From contig NZ_JROZ02000001.1 of NCBI RefSeq assembly GCF_000765665.2, forward strand, positions 558,001 through 622,000: a DNA stretch of 64,000 nt. The letters are read 5' to 3'. Positions 1 to 11,019 of this stretch are shown here, piece after piece (position 1 is the stretch's first letter; the number at the start of each line of letters is the position of its first letter). The notes beneath the pieces are model-generated. The model searched no databases and was not told where the DNA came from. It saw only the letters and a program-made list of their open reading frames with translations. Both the position numbers and the translations under genes were made by a program. This stretch comes from Helicobacter sp. MIT 05-5293 (GTDB taxonomy: Bacteria > Campylobacterota > Campylobacteria > Campylobacterales > Helicobacteraceae).

Positions 1-1
1 C

Positions 2-1276
2 AAACAGATTCTCGAAGGTTACTACTTGCATACTAAACAAAAATACAGCAAGGAGTTACAAGAAAGCCTACTCAATGAGGCTTTAGAATCTGTAGGGCTT
101 TCAAAAGATATAGCCAATGCGTATCCTTTTGAGCTAAGTGGTGGGCAAAGGCAACGCGTAGCGATTGCGATGAGTGTCATTCATAAGCCCTCTTTGTTGA
201 TTTGTGATGAGCCAACGACAGCACTTGATGCGTATATTCAAAAACAGATTCTCGAGCTTTTGCTCTCTCTTAATACTCAAAGTGCGATTTTATTTATCAG
301 TCATAATTTAAATATTGTGAAAGGATTTTGCGATAGGGTGCTTGTGATGAAAGAGGGAGAAATTGTAGAATCTGCCCCTACACAAGAGATTTTCACGACA
401 CCTAAGCATAATTATACGAAATTTTTGCTTGATGCTTGTGTATTGCCACACAAAGTAGAATCAAAGACAGAATCTGCAGAATCTACCTCCCACCCCTCAA
501 CCGATGAGATTCTTAATGTCGATTCTTTCAGTGTGGGCGTGCGTGAGCGCAAGTTTTTTTGCTCCAAGTGGAAACCATTGGTGCAAGATGTGAGCTTTAG
601 TTTGTCTCATGGTCAAATTATTGGTATTGCTGGAGCTTCAGGAAGTGGAAAATCAAGCCTTGCATTAGGTATGCTGGGGCTTTTAGAGATACAAGGCAAG
701 ATGCGTGTAGGGAAACATTCTCTCCATACTCCAAAAGATTTTCGCGCGATTCGTAGAGATGTGGGTATTGTTTTCCAAGATCCTTTTGCATCTCTTAGCC
801 CGCGTTTAAGTATAATGGAAATTATCGCGGAGGGTTTGGAGATTTATCAAGATACAAAGACAGATATTGCGCAAAAGGTTGAGTGGGCTTTAGAATCTGT
901 AGGGCTTTCAAAGGATATAGCCAATGTGTATCCCTTTGAGCTAAGCGGTGGGCAAAGGCAACGCGTAGCAATTGCAAGGGCGATTGTCTTACAACCTCGT
1001 GTTTTGATTCTCGATGAACCCACCTCTGCCCTTGATAAAAGTTCGCAAAAAATGGTGCTTAATTTGCTTTTGGAGCTCCAAAAATCGCTCAAAATGAGTT
1101 ATGTGTTTATCACGCATGATTTGGAGATTCTGTATCATTTGAGTGATAAGATTCTGATTTTGCACCATGGGCGCGTGGTGGAGAGTGGAGAGAGTAAAAA
1201 AATCTTTCAGAATCCCCAAAGTGCTTATGCGAAAATGCTTATAGAATCTTCTTTAGATTTGACTTTGCCCAAATAA
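2..1276 (+). CDS. Fused two-domain peptide ABC transporter ATPase (DppD-DppF/YejF type), 5' partial
   Basis: The frame is open to the left edge, so the start lies upstream; the TTG at 26 is only the first possible internal start. Two ABC ATPase modules lie in one chain. The first shows signature LSGGQRQRVAIA and Walker B LLICDEPTTALD, its Walker A being outside the window. The second has Walker A GASGSGKSS (about residue 203 counted from 26), VFQDPF (Q-loop), the same signature, Walker B VLILDEPTSALD and FITHD (H-loop). The family powers uptake of di/oligopeptides or nickel at the inner membrane. In H. pylori separate dppD and dppF lie beside rplU-rpmA-obg, as this gene does, which supports the peptide assignment. 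The fused form resembles YejF. Substrate unproven. Confidence 0.85.
   Translation, partial: KQILEGYYLHTKQKYSKELQESLLNEALESVGLSKDIANAYPFELSGGQRQRVAIAMSVIHKPSLLICDEPTTALDAYIQKQILELLLSLNTQSAILFISHNLNIVKGFCDRVLVMKEGEIVESAPTQEIFTTPKHNYTKFLLDACVLPHKVESKTESAESTSHPSTDEILNVDSFSVGVRERKFFCSKWKPLVQDVSFSLSHGQIIGIAGASGSGKSSLALGMLGLLEIQGKMRVGKHSLHTPKDFRAIRRDVGIVFQDPFASLSPRLSIMEIIAEGLEIYQDTKTDIAQKVEWALESVGLSKDIANVYPFELSGGQRQRVAIARAIVLQPRVLILDEPTSALDKSSQKMVLNLLLELQKSLKMSYVFITHDLEILYHLSDKILILHHGRVVESGESKKIFQNPQSAYAKMLIESSLDLTLPK
79..168 (+). repeat. Intragenic near-identical repeat, partner at 886-975
   Basis: About 90 bases around the ABC signature of the first ATPase domain recur almost unchanged in the second domain, 807 bases (269 codons) downstream. 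Both copies encode ALESVGLSKDIAN followed by the signature. The rest of the two domains has diverged much more, so this points to recent gene conversion rather than only an old duplication. Confidence 0.75.
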
Positions 1277-1279
1277 TCG

Positions 1280-2107
1280 TCATTTGAAGAGATTCTGTGT
1301 TTGTTGGACAAAATCGAGACTATCGACATTTGTGCCATTGATGACGATTCCAAAATGCAAATGAGGACCGCTTACTCTCCCTGTCCCACCGCTTTTCGCG
1401 ATAACTTGTCCTCGCTTGACTTTGTCTCCTACCTTCACATCAAAACTATCAAGGTGAAAATAGACACTATAAAGCCCCTCCCCATGATTAATGACAATAC
1501 TTTTACCTGAAAGGTATCGATCTTGGACAAGTGCGACAATGCCATCATTACTTGCCTTAATGGGTGTGCCTGTTACAGCACGGAAGTCTGTCCCTCCATG
1601 ATAGCTTTTGATTGTGTTGTTAAAAACTCTCGCACTTCCATAAGGGCTTGTGATGACAGAATCTAGTGGTTTAATGAAAGGCTTATCCCATAAGCGACCT
1701 TTGGTGTAGGTGTGATAAACTTTGACAATGTCATTTTTTTCTTTTTCGATGCGTTGCGCAACTTCGTTTGAATAGCTTACTTTATCTGGTGCAACGGTGA
1801 TTGTTTCTTTCGGATAGTCTTTTTGTAGGATTTTGATAGTGAAGTAATCTTTGCCTTTGGATTTGAGAATCTTGGCATTTTTTTCATAATAACCTACAGG
1901 CACAAAGGCGATTTTTGCATTTGGATTCTTGGGGTGAGAGATGTAGCGAATGGATTTTTTATCATAGGTTAGGGGCAAGGCTTCATCGGATTGGTAAATA
2001 AAAACCGTGCCATTATACGCACTATTGGGCGCAAGAGGTTTTGTGTCTGCAAAACTGAAAACATAAAAACAAGAGAGAAATAAAATAAATCGCAAAATGT
2101 GTTTCAT
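1280..2107 (-). CDS. M23 family (LytM) cell-wall peptidase, secreted
   Basis: 275 residues with an N-terminal signal peptide (hydrophobic run at residues 4-20 ending FSFADT) and a C-terminal M23 domain. Zinc ligands are visible as HGGTDF (HxxxD, about residue 170) and PHLHFG near residue 248. M23 enzymes cut peptidoglycan cross-links or stem peptides in the periplasm; in Helicobacter relatives (Csd proteins) set helical cell shape. The middle region has no motif I recognise. The gene converges on the ABC ATPase with only three bases between stop codons. Which Csd-type role it has cannot be told from sequence. Confidence 0.85.
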   Translation of the reverse strand: MKHILRFILFLSCFYVFSFADTKPLAPNSAYNGTVFIYQSDEALPLTYDKKSIRYISHPKNPNAKIAFVPVGYYEKNAKILKSKGKDYFTIKILQKDYPKETITVAPDKVSYSNEVAQRIEKEKNDIVKVYHTYTKGRLWDKPFIKPLDSVITSPYGSARVFNNTIKSYHGGTDFRAVTGTPIKASNDGIVALVQDRYLSGKSIVINHGEGLYSVYFHLDSFDVKVGDKVKRGQVIAKSGGTGRVSGPHLHFGIVINGTNVDSLDFVQQTQNLFK

Positions 2108-2188
2108 AAATCGCTCCTTAGTGTGTGTTTAGGGATTCTGATAAGATTTAGATACTTTAGAATCTTGTTCAGAATTTTTTGGGTGTAT

Positions 2189-2194
2189 TATAAT
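2189..2194 (+). promoter_or_regulatory. -10 box of the rplU-rpmA promoter
   Basis: TATAAT preceded by a T-rich stretch, as in Helicobacter sigma-80 promoters, which rely on the -10 more than on a -35. It would give a leader of about 80 bases before rplU. Confidence 0.55.
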
Positions 2195-2280
2195 CATTCA
2201 AAGCTTATATTAAAGAATGATGCGATAAAATCCCCCTTTTGTTTTAATTACAAAATTACTTCAATTCACAAGGAAATGCA

Positions 2281-2592
2281 ATGTATGCAATATTTAAGAA
2301 TGGAGGCAAACAATACAAGGTTGTTGAAGGAAGCATTGTGCTTTTGGATAAGATGAACCTTGAGCCAAAGTCAAAAATTGAGTTGAACGAAGTTTTAGCG
2401 ATTGTCGATGGAGACAAAACTCATATCGGGACACCTTTTGTCAAAGGCGCAAAGATCGAAGCAGAGGTGATTAATGAGGGTAGGGCGAAAAAAGTCGTAA
2501 CATTCAAAAAACGTCGTCGAAAAGATAGTAAAACCAAAAGAGGTTTTAGAAGAGATTTTACACGCGTGAGAATCCAAAAAATCAGTGTTTAA
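2281..2592 (+). CDS. rplU: 50S ribosomal protein L21
   Basis: 103 residues, the normal L21 length. It starts [14 protein letters not shown], the conserved L21 N-terminus, and has the basic tail [13 protein letters not shown] and the closing RVRIQKI. It is a structural protein of the large subunit that binds 23S rRNA. The start is the ATG preceded by AAGGA at normal distance. It is followed by rpmA after 42 bases; the L21-L27-Obg order is conserved widely in bacteria. Confidence 0.98.
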   Translation: MYAIFKNGGKQYKVVEGSIVLLDKMNLEPKSKIELNEVLAIVDGDKTHIGTPFVKGAKIEAEVINEGRAKKVVTFKKRRRKDSKTKRGFRRDFTRVRIQKISV

Positions 2593-2634
2593 TCAGAAAA
2601 TTTAGTGAGTTTATTTATATTTAAGGAGTGAATA

Positions 2635-2892
2635 ATGGCACACAAGAAAGGTCAAGGTAGCACCCAGAATAATAGAGATTCTGCAGGACGTCGCTTAGGC
2701 GTTAAGAAGTTTGGTTCACAATTCGTGCGTGCAGGAAATATTATTGTCCGACAAAGAGGCACAAAAGTGCACCCCGGTAATAATGTTGGCTTAGGCAAGG
2801 ATCATACGATTTATGCTTTGATTGACGGGATTGTATTATTCCAACAAAAAGATAAGAATCGTAAAAAAGTCTCTGTTGTCCCTGTTTCTTAA
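2635..2892 (+). CDS. rpmA: 50S ribosomal protein L27
   Basis: 85 residues. It starts [16 protein letters not shown], the typical N-terminus that reaches the peptidyl transferase centre, and contains [19 protein letters not shown]. No cleavable leader like that of Firmicutes is present. An AAGGAG ribosome binding site sits 6 bases before the ATG. It lies in one transcription unit with rplU. Confidence 0.98.
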   Translation: MAHKKGQGSTQNNRDSAGRRLGVKKFGSQFVRAGNIIVRQRGTKVHPGNNVGLGKDHTIYALIDGIVLFQQKDKNRKKVSVVPVS

Positions 2893-3007
2893 ATTTTTGG
2901 ATTCTATTGTCAAGAATGCGAGATATGGCTTTTAGCATTGAGAGATCTCGTATTCTTAGGAATCTAATACGCTAGCCATAGTTAAACCAAAGAGTGAATA
3001 CCCATAA

Positions 3008-4096
<1,089 letters not shown>

Positions 4097-4241
4097 GTTT
4101 TATGCTCAAAAATGAATATAGTGTAAAATATAAACAATGTATTTTTTCAAATAAAGTAAAATCAATCTTGTTCATTCTTCGTATTGCACGAAGATTTATT
4201 TTTTATGATAAAATATTTGTGAAACATGGTTGCTTTTGTTA

Positions 4242-4247
4242 TATAAT
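4242..4247 (+). promoter_or_regulatory. -10 box of the pyrD promoter
   Basis: TATAAT in an AT-rich gap of 185 bases between obg and pyrD. Transcription would start about 28 bases before the pyrD ATG. Confidence 0.5.
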
Positions 4248-4281
4248 ATCTGTCTTAAAATCATAATTTGAAGGTGTGTTT

Positions 4282-5676
4282 ATGTCATTTTATAAAGCTT
4301 TCTCCCCCTATTTGTTTAAGCTTGATCCCGAAAGGGCGCATTCTCTTGCAGAATGGTATTTGAGACGCATTGCACCGCTTCCGTTGATGCAAGATATACT
4401 TGCTGCTCGTTATTGCGTGGTTGATGAGCGATTACGCACACAGGTTGCGGGTATGGAATTTTATAATCCTGTGGGGTTGAGTGCGGGATTTGATAAAAAT
4501 GGAACAATGGTTAAAGGATTATCGAGTTTAGGTTTTGGATTTCTTGAACTTGGCACGATTACACAAGCTCCACAATCTGGCAATTCTAAACCTCGGTTAT
4601 TTCGCTTTGTTGAAGAGCAAAGTTTGCAAAATGCAATGGGTTCAAATAATCAAGGCTCTTTGGAGATTTCAAAACGTTTGCGTAAATTTTACCCTTATAG
4701 TATACCTTTGGGCATTAATGTAGGCAAAAATAAAGTGATCGCTCAAAGTGATTCATTGAAAAATTACGAAAATGTTTTGCTAGATTTTGTTGATGTGGGT
4801 GATTATTTTGTCTTCAATCTTTCTTCTCCCAATACTCCGAATCTAAGAGAATTGCAAAATGTGAATTTTGTCCAAGAACTTTTCACAATGGCGCGTTCTC
4901 ACACTTCTAAGCCTTTATTTGTCAAACTTTCACCTGATATGGAAGCGCAAAAAATGCTTAAAGTCGCAGAGATGAGTATTGCAAGTGGTGCAAGTGGAAT
5001 TATTGCGACAAACACGACTATAGATTATAGTCTGATTGAAGGCGCAAAAGATATTGGAGGGATTAGTGGGCTTGCTTTGAGAGAAAAGTCTCGAGAGTTT
5101 TTTGAGATTTTAAGTGAAGCGTTTTTTGGAAAAACGACTTTGATTTCTGTTGGTGGAATTAATAATGCACAAGAAGCTTATGAGCGCATTAAATTAGGGG
5201 CTTCGTTGATTCAAGTTTTTAGCGCAATGATTTTTGAAGGTCCAAGTCTGTGTCGTTCGATCAATCAAGGTTTGTTGGAATGTTTAGAAAGAGATGGTTT
5301 TGCTCATATCAATGAGGCTTTAGGGAAAGGGATAGGCATCAAAAAGACAAAAAAAACATCAAGTGGCAAAACAAACAATAAGACAGAAAAACCAATAACT
5401 CAAGATTCTAAAACTCCTGCTAAAAGAGGACGAAAGCCTGGAAGCCAAACTTCAAAAACTCAAGATACTAAAAGCCAATCAAATGATGTTGTTGATGCGA
5501 CTAAATCTCATCGTCAAAAGAGTGAAACTAAAATGATAAGTGGTGCTGATTCTGATAAAACCAAATCACATTCTCCAAGAGTTAAAAAAAATACTCCAAA
5601 AGTCGAGGAAGTGAAATCACTGGACAATAAGACATCAGATCAGATTCAAGATAATCAATCAAAAGTGAATGAGTAA
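4282..5676 (+). CDS. pyrD: Dihydroorotate dehydrogenase (quinone, class 2) with a lysine-rich C-terminal tail
   Basis: Oxidises dihydroorotate to orotate with membrane quinone (pyrimidine synthesis). Class 2 features: N-terminal helix region SFYKAFSPYLFKLDPERAHSLA-like (amphipathic membrane anchor), VGLSAGFDKNG, FNLSSPNTPNLR with the serine base used by class 2 enzymes, ATNTT and VGGI near the FMN phosphate site. The ATG at 4282 is preferred to the GTG two codons upstream because AAGG at 4271 is spaced correctly. After the normal end at about residue 350 comes a low-complexity tail of some 110 residues, rich in Lys, Ser and Thr, with an AT-hook-like core RGRKP. It is followed by the M16 peptidase gene as in H. 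pylori. Confidence 0.93.
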   Translation: MSFYKAFSPYLFKLDPERAHSLAEWYLRRIAPLPLMQDILAARYCVVDERLRTQVAGMEFYNPVGLSAGFDKNGTMVKGLSSLGFGFLELGTITQAPQSGNSKPRLFRFVEEQSLQNAMGSNNQGSLEISKRLRKFYPYSIPLGINVGKNKVIAQSDSLKNYENVLLDFVDVGDYFVFNLSSPNTPNLRELQNVNFVQELFTMARSHTSKPLFVKLSPDMEAQKMLKVAEMSIASGASGIIATNTTIDYSLIEGAKDIGGISGLALREKSREFFEILSEAFFGKTTLISVGGINNAQEAYERIKLGASLIQVFSAMIFEGPSLCRSINQGLLECLERDGFAHINEALGKGIGIKKTKKTSSGKTNNKTEKPITQDSKTPAKRGRKPGSQTSKTQDTKSQSNDVVDATKSHRQKSETKMISGADSDKTKSHSPRVKKNTPKVEEVKSLDNKTSDQIQDNQSKVNE

Positions 5677-5682
5677 TACTAA

Positions 5683-7035
5683 ATGTCTTTTATTTTTGGA
5701 GTTTTAGGAGTTTTAATGGGTTTAGTAAATACGCCTATATTACCATCTTCATTGCAGCCTTTGACTGCTTCAAAGGTTTCTTCTTCTTTGCCTCAACATT
5801 ATAGTGAGATTCTTGACAATCAGCTTCAAGTTGTTGCTGTGCCTTTGCGCAATGGGAGTGGTGTGATTCAGACAAGTGTTTTTTATAAGGTAGGCAGTCG
5901 TAATGAAATAATGGGTAAAAGCGGAATTGCGCATATGCTTGAACATTTGAGTTTTAAATCCACAAAGAATCTAAAAGCTGGTCAGTTTGATGAGATTGTT
6001 AAGGGTTTTGGTGGTGTGAATAATGCTTCAACAAGCTTTGATTATACGCATTATTATATCCAATCAAGCAAAGGCAATATGGACAAGTCTTTAGAGCTTT
6101 TTGCGGAGCTTATGGCTAACCTTACTTTAGATGATGCTGAATTTCAGCCAGAACGTAATGTCGTGGCAGAAGAACGACTATGGCGCACAGATAATTCACC
6201 AATGGGGTATTTATATTTTCGTTTTTTTAATACAGCTTTTACTTATCATCCTTATCATTGGACACCCATTGGTTTTATGGAAGACATTAAGGGTTGGAAT
6301 ATTGAGGATATTCGTGCATTTTATAAGACTTATTATCAGCCACAAAATGCTATTGTTCTTGTGAGTGGTGATATTGAACCTGATGAAGTTTTTAAGAGTG
6401 CAAAAAAACATTTTGCTTCTATTAAGAACAATACAAAAAGTATCCCACAAGTTAGTGCAAAAGAACCCAAACAAGATGGTGTGCGAAGAGTGATTCTCAA
6501 AAAAGACTCTCAAGTCGAATTTCTAGCAATGGGCTATAAGATTCCTAATTATTTGAGTGAAGATCAAGTCGCATTGAATGCGATTGGTGAGATTCTAAGT
6601 GCGGGCAAATCAAGTCTTTTTCAAAAAGAACTTGTCGATAAACAGCAGATTGCTACAAGTGCATATGCGTATAGTATGGATATGAAAGATGAAGGCATAT
6701 TTTTTCTTACCGCTACAGCCCAGCAAGGCATCAAGGCTGAAAAAATTGAAGAAGAGATTTTAAAACTCCTTGAGGATTTGAAACAAGGAAAGATAACCCA
6801 AGAAGAATTGGAAAAAATTAAAATTAACACAAAAGCAAGCTTTATTTATGGTTTAGAGAGTGCTTCAGATGTGGCAAATGTATTTGGGAGTTATTTAGTG
6901 CGTGGAAGTATTAAACCTCTTTTAGAATATGAGCATAATATCAGTGAATTGACAATTCAAAAGATTCAAGATGTTGCAAATAAATATTTTGTAGAAGATC
7001 AATTAAGTGTTGTGATTCTCAAGGATAGGAGCTAA
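5683..7035 (+). CDS. M16 family zinc peptidase
   Basis: 450 residues, a single M16 unit. The inverted zinc motif HMLEH is at about residue 86, with the third ligand in ERNVVAEER downstream. The middle and C-terminal part carries the R/Y-type M16 partner fold. A hydrophobic N-terminus suggests export to the periplasm. M16 enzymes degrade peptides; some bacterial forms work as pairs with an inactive partner, but none is next to it here. It lies between pyrD and dapA, matching H. pylori HP1011-HP1013. An alternative ATG at 5716 has a better ribosome binding site. Confidence 0.88.
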   Translation: MSFIFGVLGVLMGLVNTPILPSSLQPLTASKVSSSLPQHYSEILDNQLQVVAVPLRNGSGVIQTSVFYKVGSRNEIMGKSGIAHMLEHLSFKSTKNLKAGQFDEIVKGFGGVNNASTSFDYTHYYIQSSKGNMDKSLELFAELMANLTLDDAEFQPERNVVAEERLWRTDNSPMGYLYFRFFNTAFTYHPYHWTPIGFMEDIKGWNIEDIRAFYKTYYQPQNAIVLVSGDIEPDEVFKSAKKHFASIKNNTKSIPQVSAKEPKQDGVRRVILKKDSQVEFLAMGYKIPNYLSEDQVALNAIGEILSAGKSSLFQKELVDKQQIATSAYAYSMDMKDEGIFFLTATAQQGIKAEKIEEEILKLLEDLKQGKITQEELEKIKINTKASFIYGLESASDVANVFGSYLVRGSIKPLLEYEHNISELTIQKIQDVANKYFVEDQLSVVILKDRS

Positions 7036-7036
7036 A

Positions 7037-7918
7037 ATGGTTTTAGGGGCTATGAGTGCCTTGATCACTCCTTTTAAGAATCAAGAGGTTGATTTTGAAA
7101 CCTACGAGATGCTTATTAAGCGACAGATTAAATATGGAATGGACGCTTGTGTGCCTGTAGGAACGACAGGAGAATCTGCTACACTAACACATAAAGAACA
7201 TATGGAGTGCATACAAGTTGCCGTAGAAGTGTGCAAGGGTAGTCAAATGAAAGTGCTTGCAGGTGCGGGGAGTAATTCTACTCAAGAAGCTATCGAACTT
7301 GCTCGTTTTGCTCAAAAATGCGGAGCTGATGCGTTATTGTGTGTAACACCTTATTATAATAAACCTTCTCAAGAGGGCTTATATCAGCATTTTAAGGCAG
7401 TTGCAGATTCTGTAGAAATACCCGTGATGCTTTATAATGTGCCTTCTCGCACGGGTGTAAATATTGACATTCAAACAATAAAACGATTAAAAAAAGATGT
7501 TAAGAATATTTATGCGATCAAAGAGGCTACGGGTGCAATGGATAGAGTTGTCGCTTTAGGGTCGGAGGTGTCAGATTTGGCAATTTTAAGCGGAGATGAT
7601 GCGATTAATTATCCGATTCTTGCCAATAATGGAAAAGGCGTGATTTCTGTAACAGGCAATCTTTTTCCTCAAGAAATTGCTCAATTGACACATTCAGCGA
7701 TACAAGGAGATATGTATCAAAGTTATGAAATCAACACAAAGCTTTATGAAATTAATCAAATTCTATTTTGCGAGAGTAACCCTATTCCTATTAAGGCAAG
7801 TATGTTTTTATCAGGATTGCTCAAAAATTTAGAATATCGTTTGCCATTAGTGCCACCTTCTAAGGAAAATATGGCTAAAATACAAAAAATTTTAGAAAAA
7901 TACGAGGTAAGACTATGA
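7037..7918 (+). CDS. dapA: 4-hydroxy-tetrahydrodipicolinate synthase
   Basis: 293 residues, the normal length. It condenses pyruvate with aspartate semialdehyde in the lysine/meso-diaminopimelate pathway. Visible motifs: [32 protein letters not shown] with the catalytic tyrosine, and IKEATG with the Schiff-base lysine. The ATG is one base after the stop of the M16 gene, and the stop overlaps the start of the next gene (ATGA), so the three genes are probably translationally coupled. Confidence 0.97.
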   Translation: MVLGAMSALITPFKNQEVDFETYEMLIKRQIKYGMDACVPVGTTGESATLTHKEHMECIQVAVEVCKGSQMKVLAGAGSNSTQEAIELARFAQKCGADALLCVTPYYNKPSQEGLYQHFKAVADSVEIPVMLYNVPSRTGVNIDIQTIKRLKKDVKNIYAIKEATGAMDRVVALGSEVSDLAILSGDDAINYPILANNGKGVISVTGNLFPQEIAQLTHSAIQGDMYQSYEINTKLYEINQILFCESNPIPIKASMFLSGLLKNLEYRLPLVPPSKENMAKIQKILEKYEVRL

Positions 7919-8718
7919 AAAATTCTCAAGATTCAACCACAAGCTATATGAAAGATAAAACATTAGTAGTTAGTGGTGCTACCCGTGGGATCGGAAAGGC
8001 AATATTGTATAAATTTGCACAAAATGGTGTGAATGTGGCTTTTACTTATAATCGTAATGAAGAAGAGGCAAAAAAGATTGCTTCAGATGTAGAAAGTAGA
8101 TACGGAATTAAAGCAAGATACTATCCGCTCAATGTCTTAGAGCCAGAGCAATATAGTGAATTGTTTAAGAAAATTGATGAGGATTTTTCTCGTGTTGATT
8201 TTTTTGTGTCTAATGCAATTATTTATGGGAAAAGTGTAGCAGGAGGATTTGCTCCTTTTATGCGTTTGAAACCTCGCGGGCTTAATAATATCTATACTGC
8301 AACCGTGCTTGCTTTTGTCGTAGGTGCTCAAGAAGCTGCAAAACGTATGAAAGAGCTAGGAGGCGGGGCAATCGTTTCTCTTAGTTCTACAGGGAATCTT
8401 GTGTATATGCCTAATTACGCTGGGCATGGGAATTCTAAAAATGCAGTAGAAACAATGGTTAAATACGCAGCCACAGAATTAGGAGAGTGGGGGATTCGAG
8501 TAAATGCAGTGAGTGGAGGACCTATTGATACCGATGCTTTGAAAGCTTTTCCTGATTATGCGCAAGTAAAAGCCAAGGTTGAAGAAGAATCGCCTCTTAA
8601 TCGTATGGGGACACCTGAAGATTTAGCCGGAGCAGTATTTTTCCTTTGCGATAATACGCAAAGTGCATGGCTTACAGGGCAAACGATTGTGATTGATGGT
8701 GGCACTACTTTTAAGTAA
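7915..8718 (+). CDS. SDR oxidoreductase, FabL-like enoyl-ACP reductase
   Basis: 267 residues, classical SDR fold: [10 protein letters not shown] nucleotide loop, SNAI, and an active site in which Tyr and Lys are six residues apart (YAGHGNSK), the spacing of enoyl-ACP reductases rather than the YxxxK of ordinary SDRs. [14 protein letters not shown] and QTIVIDGG closely match Bacillus FabL. Inference: it reduces enoyl-ACP in fatty acid elongation and could give tolerance to triclosan. Older annotations call the Helicobacter homologue a 7-alpha-hydroxysteroid dehydrogenase. It overlaps dapA by four bases. The function is a family inference. Confidence 0.8.
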   Translation: MKNSQDSTTSYMKDKTLVVSGATRGIGKAILYKFAQNGVNVAFTYNRNEEEAKKIASDVESRYGIKARYYPLNVLEPEQYSELFKKIDEDFSRVDFFVSNAIIYGKSVAGGFAPFMRLKPRGLNNIYTATVLAFVVGAQEAAKRMKELGGGAIVSLSSTGNLVYMPNYAGHGNSKNAVETMVKYAATELGEWGIRVNAVSGGPIDTDALKAFPDYAQVKAKVEEESPLNRMGTPEDLAGAVFFLCDNTQSAWLTGQTIVIDGGTTFK

Positions 8719-8736
8719 TCCGATTCTGAATCGTTA

Positions 8737-10056
8737 ATGTTAGCCCTCCAACGTTTTTTCAAAGTATGCAAAGTCGCATTCTTTGAAGCTACTTTTACAC
8801 CTTTCTCTCTTAGAGAGAGTAAAACCTACAAACCGACTTTAATTTGGCTCTCAAAGTCTTTCTTATTTGCCTTTTGTATAATGCTTTCGCCTTATTTACA
8901 ATGGTTTTTAGAATCTATCACTATGGATTACCCCCGTATTTTAGCCTCTTTAGTAGGACTTTTGGGTGTAGTAAGCATACTTTTTACTCCCAAAAATAGA
9001 CGCTTTAGTGTGGGATTTTTTGTGGGGATATTGTGGTTTTATTGGGTAGGGCTTGGGCTTAGATATTTTGATATGATTTTTTTAATACCGCTTGGAACGC
9101 TTTTTATGGGAATCTTAGTGGGATTTGTTTTTTGGATAGGTTTATTTTGTGAGTGCCTAATCGTGCGCTTTGCATTTTTGATGCTTTTGAGTTTTTTTGA
9201 ACCATTAGGCTTTGATTGGTTTATTTTAGAAAGCTTTTGGTTTGCTTATAGCTATTTTGGTGTCGATAAATTGAGTTTTGCCTTGATTATTGTGTCGGTA
9301 TGGTTGCTTATCACATCGCATCGATATGTCAAGCTCATAGGTATTGTGTGTTTGTTGTTAGCCTTAGATAAGGGGACATTTCAGGAAGTTTCACCCGCTT
9401 TACCTTTAAAAATTAAAATCATACAAACTGAAGTTTCCCAAGATATTAAAAATGAGAATCTGATAAGGGTGGTAGAGGAGAATTTTGCCCACATCAGACA
9501 CGCTGCACTTGAGGGTAACGATATGGTTATATTGCCCGAAGCTGCTTTCCCTTTTCCCCTAGAAAAATATAAAGACATACAAAAAGAGCTAGAAACCCTT
9601 AGTGATTCTATTGCTATTGTCGTAGGCTCATTGCGTTTGGAAGTGCTTGATAGAGAGGAGAAATATTATAACAGCACTTATATTTTCGACCATGGTCGTA
9701 TGTCGGCAATTGATAAAGTTTTCCTTGTGCCTTTTGGTGAAGAGCTTCCGTTGTTTTTGCAACCCATTGTCGAAAGATTTTTTCAAGGGATTGGCGGTTT
9801 TTCGCGAGGAAAGGGACTTGGTGAGTTTGAAATCAGGGGCGTGAGATTCCAAAATGCTATTTGTTACGAAGGGACAAGTCGGCAAATTTATGAAAAATCC
9901 CCTCCTTTTGTTGTCGTTACGAGCAATAACGCATGGTTTGTGCCTAGTATTGAGCCTATTTTGCAAAAAAATCTTATGAAATATTATGCGCGTTTGTATG
10001 GAAGCACAATTTTACACGCGACCAATCTTTCTCCGAGTGCTATTATCACACCTTGA
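8737..10056 (+). CDS. lnt: Apolipoprotein N-acyltransferase
   Basis: 439 residues. Membrane helices fill about residues 45-210, followed by a nitrilase-like periplasmic domain with the catalytic triad Glu in VILPEAAFP, Lys in DKVFLVPFGE and Cys in AICYEGTS. It transfers the third acyl chain to lipoprotein N-terminal cysteines. The protein ends soon after SAIITP, without the C-terminal membrane helix of E. coli Lnt; as far as I recall Helicobacter Lnt proteins are also short there. The first 35-40 residues may be an over-extension, since the membrane part begins near KSFLFAF. Confidence 0.9.
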   Translation: MLALQRFFKVCKVAFFEATFTPFSLRESKTYKPTLIWLSKSFLFAFCIMLSPYLQWFLESITMDYPRILASLVGLLGVVSILFTPKNRRFSVGFFVGILWFYWVGLGLRYFDMIFLIPLGTLFMGILVGFVFWIGLFCECLIVRFAFLMLLSFFEPLGFDWFILESFWFAYSYFGVDKLSFALIIVSVWLLITSHRYVKLIGIVCLLLALDKGTFQEVSPALPLKIKIIQTEVSQDIKNENLIRVVEENFAHIRHAALEGNDMVILPEAAFPFPLEKYKDIQKELETLSDSIAIVVGSLRLEVLDREEKYYNSTYIFDHGRMSAIDKVFLVPFGEELPLFLQPIVERFFQGIGGFSRGKGLGEFEIRGVRFQNAICYEGTSRQIYEKSPPFVVVTSNNAWFVPSIEPILQKNLMKYYARLYGSTILHATNLSPSAIITP

Positions 10057-10236
10057 GTTATTCTTGACAGATTCTAAAATGCTACAAAAGAATAAGATTT
10101 ATTCAGAATCTAAATGGATAGATTCTGTTTCTCAATGAAAAAATACACAGAGATTAAATTTATTCAAAACGATGCCGATTTTATAAGTTCTTATGGTAGA
10201 ATCTTGCACCAATTTTTTCAGAAAGGAGTCATAACT

Positions 10237-11004
10237 ATGAGAAAAATTATTTTAGGCGTAATGTTGTTGGGCGGTATTGCTTTAGGTGCGACTACATCAA
10301 CATCATCAACAAAAAGCTTGAGTAATGCAAAAAAACAATTGTTGGGTAATTTTGCGAGCGGGTCAGTTGTGAGTGGCTCTAATTATGCAGGTAGTGGAGT
10401 TAAACGTTGGTATTTGTTTAATGAGGGGCATTTGGGTTATTCTTACTCAATACTAGGAGATTTAAATCTGCATTCTGCTGATGTGGGGTATTCGCTTTAT
10501 ATTACTTCTATTAAGTCTGCAAGTGGTATCCGTCCTTATGTGGGGACAGAAATCACATTGCCTATTTATATTAAATCAACAGGCAATTCAAATGCTTTCT
10601 TGCCCGGTGTGGATAATGGTTTGCCCGGTGGTTCAAAGGTCATGACAGATATTGGTTTTAATGGTTTTGGTATCCAAGTGCCGGTGATTGTGGGTGTGCA
10701 AGTCTCATCTTTTTATCTTCAAGGAATGGTAGGATATTCTTATCACAGAATCACTGATAAGTTTTATGTGAGTGAATTCCAAAATGATACTGATCTTGTG
10801 AATGAATACCACGGGCTTACTTATGGTTTGGGTGCGGGTATTAAGTTTTCTAATGTCTTTTCTGTAGGATTGCGCTATGTTACAGGGCAGCTAAACAGCT
10901 CTTCTCGAACACCCGGAGCAACAATTACTACAAATTCAGTGCGCACAAAAGACTTCAAAGACAGCTATCATCGTATGTCTATTATCTTTGGCGTAGTGTT
11001 CTAA
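10237..11004 (+). CDS. Outer membrane beta-barrel protein (Helicobacter OMP)
   Basis: 255 residues from the ATG at 10237, chosen because GAAAGGAG precedes it and a signal peptide (MRKIILGVMLLGGIALGA) follows directly; the open frame upstream to 10114 is not needed. The mature part alternates hydrophobic and polar residues as in a beta barrel and ends in phenylalanine (IIFGVVF), the C-terminal signature recognised by the BAM machinery. No ligand or adhesin role can be read. It is followed by a strong terminator. Confidence 0.8.
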   Translation: MRKIILGVMLLGGIALGATTSTSSTKSLSNAKKQLLGNFASGSVVSGSNYAGSGVKRWYLFNEGHLGYSYSILGDLNLHSADVGYSLYITSIKSASGIRPYVGTEITLPIYIKSTGNSNAFLPGVDNGLPGGSKVMTDIGFNGFGIQVPVIVGVQVSSFYLQGMVGYSYHRITDKFYVSEFQNDTDLVNEYHGLTYGLGAGIKFSNVFSVGLRYVTGQLNSSSRTPGATITTNSVRTKDFKDSYHRMSIIFGVVF

Positions 11005-11019
11005 AAATATCAAGATTCT

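Noticed and set aside
10114-10236. N-terminal extension of the OMP gene
   Set aside because: A signal peptide and a clear ribosome binding site place the start at 10237.
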